Shown here piece by piece: positions 1 through 4,220 of a stretch of DNA of 8,740 bases. Numbering within the stretch: position 1 is the stretch's first letter; the number at the start of each line of letters is the position of its first letter. The notes beneath the pieces are model-generated. The model saw only the letters and a list, made by a program, of their open reading frames with translations. It was not told the DNA's origin and did no database searches. A program made the position numbers and the translations under genes. Source of the stretch: Maricaulis sp. (GTDB lineage Bacteria; Pseudomonadota; Alphaproteobacteria; Caulobacterales; Maricaulaceae); NCBI GenBank assembly GCA_002694345.1, contig NZLV01000133.1:1-8740 (forward strand), read 5' to 3'.

Positions 1-63
1 CGCCGTTTCGACATCAGAAAATTGGGCGTCGTTCTCGATGAACGGCTGCAAGGCGGTGGTCAT
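1..63 (-). CDS. dnaB: 5' end of a gene cut by the window edge, probably replicative DNA helicase DnaB
   Basis: Only the first 21 codons are in the window. They read MTTALQPFIENDAQF and then SDVETA, running off the left edge with no stop. The ATG at 63-61 has a purine-rich ribosome-binding stretch (AGGGGAC) about 8 bases upstream, which supports this start. No helicase motif is visible because the Walker motifs lie much further in. The DnaB call rests on gene order: in many bacteria, including alphaproteobacteria, dnaB follows rpsF-rpsR-rplI on the same strand. The non-conserved first residues fit the variable N-terminal extension that often precedes the helicase N-domain, but they could belong to another protein. 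That a gene starts here is fairly likely; its identity is an inference. Confidence 0.45.
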   Translation of the reverse strand, partial: MTTALQPFIENDAQFSDVETA

Positions 64-79
64 GAATCTGGTCCCCTGG

Positions 80-102
80 TCTCCGCGTCCGTGGCGCGGA
101 GA
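80..102 (-). promoter_or_regulatory. GC-rich hairpin in the leader of the dnaB-like gene
   Basis: Perfect 8-bp inverted repeat: TCTCCGCG at 80-87 and CGCGGAGA at 95-102 around a 7-base loop. In the minus-strand transcript it would end 16 bases before the start codon, immediately 5' of the AGGGGAC ribosome-binding stretch. No U-run follows, so it does not look like a terminator. A role in translation or mRNA stability is possible but not shown. Confidence 0.4.
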
Positions 103-142
103 GGACAGGTTGAATACCGGCAGGCCCCGTTGAAGGCCACAC

Positions 143-169
143 CTGATTTCGGCCAGAATCAGTTGATTC
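143..169. repeat. Overlapping inverted repeats carrying two GANTC sites
   Basis: GAATCA (156-161), a 2-base spacer and TGATTC (164-169) form a near-perfect palindrome containing two GANTC sites, the target of CcrM adenine methyltransferase. An overlapping dyad pairs CTGATT (143-148) with AATCAG (157-162). The two share the central arm and so exclude one another. The 2-base spacer is too short for an RNA hairpin, so a DNA protein-binding or methylation site is the more natural reading. Confidence 0.35.
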
Positions 170-197
170 CTGCCAATTCTCCAGACGTGTGGAGAGC

Positions 198-206
198 TGT
201 GGAAAA
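198..206 (-). promoter_or_regulatory. DnaA-box-like 9-mer
   Basis: TGTGGAAAA on the plus strand reads TTTTCCACA on the minus strand, which fits the relaxed DnaA box TTWTNCACA. It lies 135 bp upstream of the dnaB-like start codon. Binding is inferred from the consensus only. Confidence 0.35.
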
Positions 207-259
207 CCCCGCCCGCCGGAGCGCGGCCAAGCGGTTAACCTTTTTGTCCGGAAACTGTC

Positions 260-293
260 AGCACCGTAAAATCAACCGTTTGCGGACGGTGCT
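260..293. repeat. 8-bp inverted repeat next to a DnaA box
   Basis: AGCACCGT at 260-267 and ACGGTGCT at 286-293 are exact reverse complements separated by 18 bases. The right arm abuts the DnaA-box-like sequence at 293-301. On either strand the distal side lacks a run of T immediately after the stem, so it is a poor intrinsic terminator for the membrane gene ending at 311, although that remains an alternative. Confidence 0.35.
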
Positions 294-301
294 TATCCAC
301 A
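293..301 (+). promoter_or_regulatory. Perfect consensus DnaA box
   Basis: TTATCCACA matches the strongest DnaA box exactly. It sits just beyond the stop codon of the membrane gene and about 230 bp upstream of the dnaB-like start codon. The match is seen directly; occupancy by DnaA is inferred. Confidence 0.5.
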
Positions 302-310
302 GCCCCCGAT

Positions 311-763
311 TCAAAGCCGGCGTTGCGGGAACCATTTTCCGCCCTGGGTCCGAACCAGGATGACCAGAACGCTCAGCTGGAAGATCGAGGTCACGGCTCC
401 CACCATCAAGCCATCATAATTGGCCAGGAAAGAGGCCATGATCCAACCCGTCTTGGCGCCGATGAAATAGAGAATGTGGGCGGGCAGGGACCAGCGGGAA
501 TCGAGGATCTGGAGCAGTAGGGATGCGGTTGCCCCGGCACCCGACAGGATCAGGGCTGCCACGTGGACCGGGCTGATCATCCGGCGGACATCGTCAAAGC
601 GCGTGGTGGGATCCAGGTCGACCAGGCGTTCAATCGGCAGACCCAGAATGCCGATGGCGTAATAGGCGGCGATCGGTGTCAGGCCGAGCGTCATCGCGAT
701 GGCCGTCCAGCGTTCGATCTGGCGGCTTCGACTGATGGGGGGCGTCGGGGTTTCGGGGGTCAT
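311..763 (-). CDS. Small four-helix membrane protein, tandem paralogue B
   Basis: Encodes 150 residues of unknown function. A short polar, proline-rich N-terminus is followed by hydrophobic segments at about residues 20-40, 66-87, 95-113 and 120-137, suggesting four membrane helices. Between helices 1 and 2 is a polar loop with FDDVRRMISP (56-65). Helix 2 leads into LQILDSRWSLPA (84-95), then an NYDG motif (115-118), and the protein ends RTQGGKW (138-144). These motifs recur in the neighbouring gene upstream on the same strand, so the two are tandem duplicates. The start chosen is the ATG at 763; a TTG lies directly before it, and there is no clear ribosome-binding site. A 131-bp gap separates it from its paralogue. 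No catalytic residues were recognised, so function is unassigned. Coding nature is well supported by the conservation between the two copies. Confidence 0.85.
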   Translation of the reverse strand: MTPETPTPPISRSRQIERWTAIAMTLGLTPIAAYYAIGILGLPIERLVDLDPTTRFDDVRRMISPVHVAALILSGAGATASLLLQILDSRWSLPAHILYFIGAKTGWIMASFLANYDGLMVGAVTSIFQLSVLVILVRTQGGKWFPQRRL

Positions 764-894
764 CAATTCATTGGGTCTGCGTTGGGGGCCGGTTGTCCGC
801 GAAACAGCGAACCGGGGTATTTAGACCGCAAAAATGACTGATATGAGCAGTAATTAACTATAAAGCGCGCTCGCGCCGGTGCCCTGGCGAGGCG
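764..894. other. Intergenic region between the two membrane paralogues
   Basis: A 131-bp gap with an AT-rich patch at about 826-865, containing TATAGT and TAAATA on the minus strand, which could be -10 elements for the downstream gene. No convincing -35 partner at proper spacing was found. GC-rich self-complementary sequence just after the upstream gene's stop (about 868-895) could fold but has no clean U-tract, so termination between the two genes is uncertain. Confidence 0.25.
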
Positions 895-1332
895 TCAGCC
901 GGGCAGGCGCAGCCATTTATGCCCCTGGGTCCGGAACACCAGAAACAGAACCACCAGCTGGATCAGGGTCAGGATCGCACCGGTCGCGCCGCCATCATAA
1001 TTGGGCAGGAAGGAGGACAGGATCCAGGACAGTTTGGCGGCCACGAAATAGACGATCATGGCTGGCAGCGACCAGCGCGAATTGAACGCCTGCAGCACGG
1101 TCCCGATCAGGCAGGTGACAGCGGTCACGGCGAGTACACCGAACAGGAAGGGGCTGACGGACGGGCGGACATCATCGAACATGATGTCGTCCTGGAGATT
1201 GATGTACTCATCCAGGGGTGCCGACATCAGACCCAGCACGAAATAGCTCGCGGCCAGCGTCAGGAAGGCCGAGATCGCGAAGGCGATCCAGCGTTCCGCA
1301 TGACGCTTGTCGGGGTCGGTCGCTGATGACAT
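895..1332 (-). CDS. Small four-helix membrane protein, tandem paralogue A
   Basis: Encodes 145 residues of unknown function. It aligns without gaps to the next gene downstream over about 130 residues, with roughly 55 identities by hand count. Shared blocks are the ERW before helix 1, FDDVR...SP (52-61), LQ..NSRWSLPA leading into helix 3, the YF..AK..WI..SFL.NYDG block, and RTQG.KW near the C-terminus. Four hydrophobic segments are visible at positions matching its paralogue. An in-frame ATG at 1386 would add 18 residues, but that ATG abuts the U-tract of the ribosomal-operon terminator and the extra residues (rich in S, R, C and P) have no counterpart in the paralogue, so 1332 is preferred. 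A GGAG lies about 13 bases upstream. It is the first gene after the rplI terminator, so it needs its own promoter or read-through. The family was not recognised. Confidence 0.85.
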   Translation of the reverse strand: MSSATDPDKRHAERWIAFAISAFLTLAASYFVLGLMSAPLDEYINLQDDIMFDDVRPSVSPFLFGVLAVTAVTCLIGTVLQAFNSRWSLPAMIVYFVAAKLSWILSSFLPNYDGGATGAILTLIQLVVLFLVFRTQGHKWLRLPG

Positions 1333-1390
1333 GGCGCGGGTCTCGCTCCGGCTTGGGCTGTCGATTGGACAACAATACCGGAGCATTTGA

Positions 1391-1427
1391 AAACAAAAAG
1401 AAAAGGGCGGCCCGAGAGCCGCCCTTT
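1391..1427 (-). terminator. Intrinsic terminator of the rpsF-rpsR-rplI operon
   Basis: On the minus strand a perfect 10-bp stem is formed by the complements of 1418-1427 and 1402-1411 (arms AAAGGGCGGC and GCCGCCCTTT) around a 6-base loop. It is followed directly by TCTTTTTGTTTT. It lies 27 bases after the rplI stop codon. The GC-rich stem plus U-rich tail is a textbook Rho-independent terminator and separates the ribosomal genes from the membrane-protein genes. Confidence 0.93.
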
Positions 1428-1453
1428 CCCTGAAGTGATGTGAAGACCCGAAC

Positions 1454-2086
1454 TTACTGTTCGGTCTCTTCCGCTTCGCCGTCTTCGGCAGCGGCCTCTT
1501 CGGCAGCCTGCTGGGCAGCCAGTTCCTGGCCTTCTTCGCTGGCTTCGAACAGGGCGGCAGCCTGGGCTTCGGCGATGGCGCGATCTTCGTCGGCCTGGGC
1601 CGCGATCACGTCTTCACCAGCGGCCTGGCGTTCGGCTTCGTCTTCGGAGCGGGCGATGTTGATCGTCACGGTCACGGAGACGTCGGCGTGCAGCTTGATC
1701 TTCAGCTCGTGCAGACCCAGCGTCTTGATCGGTGCGTTCAGGGCAACCTGGGAACGCACGACCTTGGTGCCGCCTTCGGACACGATCTCGGCGATGTCAC
1801 GCGAGGTGACAGAACCGTAGAGCTGACCGCTTTCACCCGCCTGACGGATCATGATGAAGCTTTCGCCATCGATCGACTGGCCGGCTTCAGCCGCTTCCGC
1901 AGCGCGCTCGGCATTGCGCTTCTCGAGCACTTCACGCTCGGCTTCAAAGCGCGCCATGTTGGCTTCGGTCGCGCGCAGGGCCTTGCCTTGCGGCAGCAGG
2001 AAGTTGCGGGCGAAACCCGGGCGCACGGAGACGACGTCGCCGATCACACCGAGATTTTCAACGCGTTCAAGGAGAACCAGTTTCAT
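1454..2086 (-). CDS. rplI: Large ribosomal subunit protein bL9
   Basis: bL9 of the 50S subunit, which binds 23S rRNA near the base of the L1 stalk and helps maintain reading frame. The N-terminal rRNA-binding domain is typical: MKLVLLERVENLG (1-13), then GDVVSVRPGFARNFLLPQG (16-34). A long, charged, Ala/Glu-rich helix (about 40-70) joins it to the C-terminal domain, which contains GQLYGSVT (87-94) and GLHELKIKLHADV (124-136). The E. coli protein is about 149 residues; this one is 210, because an acidic Ala/Glu/Gln-rich tail of about 60 residues follows the folded domain, as seen in related alphaproteobacteria. A strong ribosome-binding site (GGGAGGA) lies 8 bases before the ATG at 2086. The gap to rpsR is 14 bp, so this is the last gene of the rpsF-rpsR-rplI operon. 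Confidence 0.98.
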   Translation of the reverse strand: MKLVLLERVENLGVIGDVVSVRPGFARNFLLPQGKALRATEANMARFEAEREVLEKRNAERAAEAAEAGQSIDGESFIMIRQAGESGQLYGSVTSRDIAEIVSEGGTKVVRSQVALNAPIKTLGLHELKIKLHADVSVTVTINIARSEDEAERQAAGEDVIAAQADEDRAIAEAQAAALFEASEEGQELAAQQAAEEAAAEDGEAEETEQ

Positions 2087-2100
2087 GTGTCAGTCCTCCC

Positions 2101-2355
2101 TCAATCGACGACATACGGCAGCAGGGCCAGCTGGCGGGCGCGCTTGATCGCACGGGCCAGTTCACGCTGCTTCTTGGCCGAAACCGCGGTGATGCGGGAC
2201 GGGACGATCTTGCCACGCTCGGACATGTAGCGAAGCAGGAGCTTGGGGTCCTTGTAGTCGATCTTCGGCGCATTTTCGCCAGAGAACGGGCAGACCTTGC
2301 GGCGACGCATGAACGGACGGCGTGCCGGCAGATTGGAAATGTTTCCGGAAGACAT
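2101..2355 (-). CDS. rpsR: Small ribosomal subunit protein bS18
   Basis: bS18 of the 30S subunit; it heterodimerises with bS6 and binds the central domain of 16S rRNA. The 84-residue product has the family core RRRKVCPFSGE (17-27), IDYKDPKLLLRYMSERGKI (32-50), the RITAVSAKKQRELARAIKRA segment (54-73) and the LALLPYV end. Its length and basic composition are normal, with about 10 extra N-terminal residues relative to E. coli. The start is the ATG at 2355, with AAAGGA about 8 bases upstream. It lies 14 bp downstream of rpsF and 14 bp upstream of rplI, so it is co-transcribed and probably translationally balanced with its partner bS6. Confidence 0.98.
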   Translation of the reverse strand: MSSGNISNLPARRPFMRRRKVCPFSGENAPKIDYKDPKLLLRYMSERGKIVPSRITAVSAKKQRELARAIKRARQLALLPYVVD

Positions 2356-2369
2356 CTTGGCGTCCTTTC

Positions 2370-2726
2370 CTAGTTACGGTCGCGACGCGGGCCGCGGCGA
2401 TCGTCTTTTTTGGACAGGATCGCGGTGGGCTCTTCGTTGTGCTCTTCGACACGCACCGTCATGTGACGGATGACGTCTTCGGAGAGACGCTGAAGACGAT
2501 CCAGCTCGGCGATCACGTCAGCTTCGGCATCGATGTCGATCAGGCCGTAATGACCCTTGCGCGACTTGTTGATGCGGTAGGCCAGGTTACGCAGACCCCA
2601 GTATTCGGTCTTGCCGGTCTTGCCGCCCTTCTCTTGGATCAGGGCTTTGGTCTCTTCGATGAGAGACTCCATCTGCGCCGGGGAAACGTCCGGACGCACA
2701 ATGAAAATATGCTCGTAAAGTGCCAT
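2370..2726 (-). CDS. rpsF: Small ribosomal subunit protein bS6
   Basis: bS6 of the 30S subunit, the partner of bS18. The 118-residue product begins MALYEHIFIVRPDVSPAQ. It shows the family features YWGLRNLAYRINKSRKGHY (42-60), with the conserved basic and aromatic residues of the ferredoxin-like fold, and LSEDVIRHMTVRV (81-93). The basic, disordered tail (DDRRGPRRDRN) is typical. The frame stays open upstream to 2846, but residues before this ATG do not resemble bS6 and the AAGGGAG ribosome-binding site sits 8 bases before 2726, so this start is firm. It is the first gene of the ribosomal operon, divergent from fabD. A possible autoregulatory leader hairpin lies at 2753-2786. Confidence 0.97.
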   Translation of the reverse strand: MALYEHIFIVRPDVSPAQMESLIEETKALIQEKGGKTGKTEYWGLRNLAYRINKSRKGHYGLIDIDAEADVIAELDRLQRLSEDVIRHMTVRVEEHNEEPTAILSKKDDRRGPRRDRN

Positions 2727-2752
2727 TTCGGCTCCCTTCAGTGCGATTGCGG

Positions 2753-2786
2753 CGCAGACCATGCCGAAGGGTCGGGCAAGTCCGCG
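2753..2786 (-). promoter_or_regulatory. Extended hairpin in the rpsF mRNA leader
   Basis: On the minus strand CGCGGAC pairs with GTCTGCG (7 bp, one G-U) and encloses a second stem in which TGCCCGA pairs with TCGGCA (one bulged C) around a CCCT loop. The structure lies about 26 bases upstream of the rpsF start codon. rpsF operons in several bacteria are known to carry a leader structure with a bulged CCG that binds the S6:S18 complex and gives feedback control. The position and a CCG-containing strand fit, but homology to that element was not established. Confidence 0.35.
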
Positions 2787-2806
2787 GTGGCTCCTGCTTC
2801 CAGCCT

Positions 2807-2821
2807 TGTGCACCCTGCACA
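2807..2821. promoter_or_regulatory. Operator-like dyad between rpsF and fabD
   Basis: TGTGCA, CCC and TGCACA form a perfect 6+3+6 dyad in the divergent intergenic region. It could be an operator for a dimeric regulator, or a tight hairpin in the rpsF leader (stem 6, loop 3). No known regulator consensus was recognised. Confidence 0.3.
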
Positions 2822-2827
2822 GGACCT

Positions 2828-2836
2828 TGTGGAAAA
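2828..2836 (-). promoter_or_regulatory. DnaA-box-like 9-mer in the rpsF-fabD intergenic region
   Basis: TGTGGAAAA on the plus strand reads TTTTCCACA on the minus strand, identical to the site at 198-206 and fitting TTWTNCACA. It lies about 100 bp upstream of rpsF. It may be a chance match. Confidence 0.25.
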
Positions 2837-2861
2837 AGGACCGCAACCAAGCGAAGCGCGG

Positions 2862-2890
2862 CTGTTACCGGAAAAGCCACGGCAGTGCAA
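2862..2890 (-). promoter_or_regulatory. Candidate sigma-70-type promoter for the rpsF operon
   Basis: Minus-strand TTGCAC (-35) and TAACAG (-10) are separated by 17 bases. This would give an rpsF leader of about 130 nt containing the hairpin at 2753-2786. The -10 match is only moderate, and no experimental start site can be inferred. Confidence 0.3.
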
Positions 2891-2903
2891 GCCGCATGCG
2901 CCC

Positions 2904-2933
2904 TTGCGCAGGGCGTCGCTGACGGTCTATCGA
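2904..2933 (+). promoter_or_regulatory. Candidate promoter for fabD
   Basis: TTGCGC at 2904-2909 and TATCGA at 2928-2933 are spaced by 18 bases, with the fabD start codon 34 bases downstream of the -10. Small inverted repeats overlap it: CGCCCT/AGGGCG at 2899-2915 and GCTGAC/GTCAGC at 2918-2942, the latter spanning the -10. The match is weak to moderate. Confidence 0.25.
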
Positions 2934-2967
2934 GCGGTCAGCCGAAATTCACCGGAGAGAATCTCAA

Positions 2968-3915
2968 ATGAAATTCGCCTTTGTCTTTCCCGGTCAGGGT
3001 AGCCAGGCCGTGGGTATGGGTCAGGACTTGGCCAAGGACTTTGCTGTCGCCAAAGCCGTCTTTGACGAAGTGGACGCGGCGCTGGGCCAGGACCTGTCCG
3101 GTCTGATGGCCAACGGGCCGATCGAAGAGCTCACGCTGACCGAGAACGCCCAGCCGGCCCTGATGGCCGCCAGCCTGGCCGTGATGAAGGTTCTCCAGAG
3201 CGAGTTTGACGTAAACGTCAACGCCGCCGAATTCGTCGCCGGTCACAGTCTTGGTGAGTATTCAGCCCTGGCCGCTGCCGGTGCGCTCTCCATCACCGAT
3301 GCCGCCAAACTGCTGAAGCTGCGTGGCCAGGCCATGCAGAAAGCCGTGCCGGTGGGTGAGGGGACGATGGCCGCCCTGCTGGGCGCTGACGAGGATCTCG
3401 CCGCGCAGGCCGTTGCCGTTGGCGCTGAAGCCGGTGTCTGCGCCATCGCGAATGACAATGCCCCGGGCCAGATCGTGATCTCCGGCGCCACCGCCGCGAT
3501 CGATGCCGCGATCGCCAAGGCTGCCGAGCTGGGCCTGAAGAAGGCGATGAAGCTGCCGGTGTCCGCGCCCTTCCACTGCCCGATGATGCAGGCCGCTGCC
3601 GATGCCATGGCCGAAGCGCTGGCCTCGGCCACCATCAACGCCCCGGCCGTCCCGGTCGTCGCCAATGTCACGGCGCGCCCGACCGATGATGTCGAAACGA
3701 TCCGCAAACAGCTGGTCGAGCAGGTCACCGGCCGCGTCCGCTGGCGCGAGAGCGTGCTGTGGATGGTTGAAGAGGCCGGCATCACCACGCTGGCCGAAGC
3801 CGGTTCCGGCAAGGTGCTCACCACCATGCTCAAGCGCACCACCAAGGACGCCTCTGGAGTGGCCCTCAATGGTGCGGCCGATCTGGAAGCCTTTGCGGCG
3901 AGCCTGAAAGGCTAG
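2968..3915 (+). CDS. fabD: Malonyl-CoA:ACP transacylase
   Basis: Transfers malonyl from CoA to the phosphopantetheine of acyl carrier protein in the cytoplasm, supplying the extender unit for type II fatty-acid synthesis. The 315-residue length is normal. It starts MKFAFVFPGQGSQ, with the GQGSQ oxyanion loop at 9-13. The nucleophile lies in GHSLGEYSALAAAG (92-105), Ser94. The CoA/malonate-binding Arg is R119 in LKLRGQAMQ, and the catalytic His is H203 in PVSAPFHCPMM. The C-terminal GSGKVLTTMLKR block is also typical. All key residues are present. GGAGA lies about 9 bases before the ATG. A GANTC site (2959-2963) falls between that ribosome-binding site and the start codon. It is the first gene of the fab cluster, with a small membrane-protein gene starting 5 bp after its stop. 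Confidence 0.97.
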   Translation: MKFAFVFPGQGSQAVGMGQDLAKDFAVAKAVFDEVDAALGQDLSGLMANGPIEELTLTENAQPALMAASLAVMKVLQSEFDVNVNAAEFVAGHSLGEYSALAAAGALSITDAAKLLKLRGQAMQKAVPVGEGTMAALLGADEDLAAQAVAVGAEAGVCAIANDNAPGQIVISGATAAIDAAIAKAAELGLKKAMKLPVSAPFHCPMMQAAADAMAEALASATINAPAVPVVANVTARPTDDVETIRKQLVEQVTGRVRWRESVLWMVEEAGITTLAEAGSGKVLTTMLKRTTKDASGVALNGAADLEAFAASLKG

Positions 3916-3920
3916 ACGTT

Positions 3921-4205
3921 TTGAACGAGGGGGAGACGAGGGCGCATTCTGCTCAGACTGCACGCGACCGGTTCCTGACCGCGCTGAAGGCGCCCGGGAC
4001 GGGTCGGGTCGTGCTGGCCTGGATGCTGGACGCCGCCGCCCTCATGATCCTCATCGCGCTGGGATGGACGCTCCCGGCTGTACTGGTTTTCGTGGGTGCC
4101 CGCCTTGCGTCCCGGGTGCCGACCATGATCGGCTGGGGCTTCATGGCGGCCTTGATCGCCTATATCGCTGTCCCCGCGCTGTTTGTCCTGTTTACTTCGC
4201 CCTGA
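3921..4205 (+). CDS. Small membrane protein of unknown function in the fab cluster
   Basis: Encodes 94 residues if it starts at the TTG at 3921, 5 bp after the fabD stop; no upstream in-frame ATG is available and the first internal ATG (residue 35) would cut into a hydrophobic helix. The N-terminal 28 residues are polar and basic. They are followed by a long hydrophobic stretch at about 29-61, which could be two short helices or one plus a re-entrant turn, a short RLASR linker, and a last helix at about 70-91. Codon choice matches the flanking genes, which supports real coding. It ends 15 bp before fabG. Its position suggests co-expression with fatty-acid synthesis, but no family or catalytic motif was recognised. 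The start codon is uncertain and no strong ribosome-binding site precedes the TTG, so translational coupling to fabD is plausible. Confidence 0.7.
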   Translation: MNEGETRAHSAQTARDRFLTALKAPGTGRVVLAWMLDAAALMILIALGWTLPAVLVFVGARLASRVPTMIGWGFMAALIAYIAVPALFVLFTSP

Positions 4206-4220
4206 CTGGAGGGAAACCGA

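Larger units (their letters stand above)
64..310. promoter_or_regulatory. Non-coding upstream region of the dnaB-like gene
   Basis: A 247-bp stretch without a convincing gene between the end of the membrane-protein gene (311) and the start codon at 63. It holds two DnaA-box-like 9-mers (198-206 and 293-301), GANTC sites at 64-68, 156-160 and 165-169 with a fourth straddling the edge at 308-312, and inverted repeats at 80-102, 143-169 and 260-293. No clear -35/-10 pair could be assigned on the minus strand, and no good intrinsic terminator follows the upstream membrane gene. It most likely carries the promoter and leader of the gene at the left edge. Confidence 0.6.

Noticed and set aside
228..243. 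CtrA-type binding site around GGTTAACC
   Set aside because: Only one TTAA half-site is present; the second half at 7-bp spacing is missing.
64..310. Chromosomal replication origin
   Set aside because: DnaA boxes and GANTC sites are present, but only two boxes fit, there is no AT-rich unwinding region, and the flanking genes (rplI side, dnaB-like) are not usual origin neighbours. Promoter regulation is more likely.
22..363. Plus-strand open frame across the dnaB upstream region
   Set aside because: It starts inside the dnaB-like gene on the other strand, its product has no recognisable features, and the region is rich in regulatory-type repeats.
1333..1386. 18-residue N-terminal extension of the upstream membrane paralogue
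   Set aside because: Its ATG abuts the terminator U-tract, and the extra residues are absent from the paralogue.
2727..2846. N-terminally extended bS6
   Set aside because: The frame is open, but the added residues do not resemble bS6 and a good ribosome-binding site precedes the ATG at 2726.
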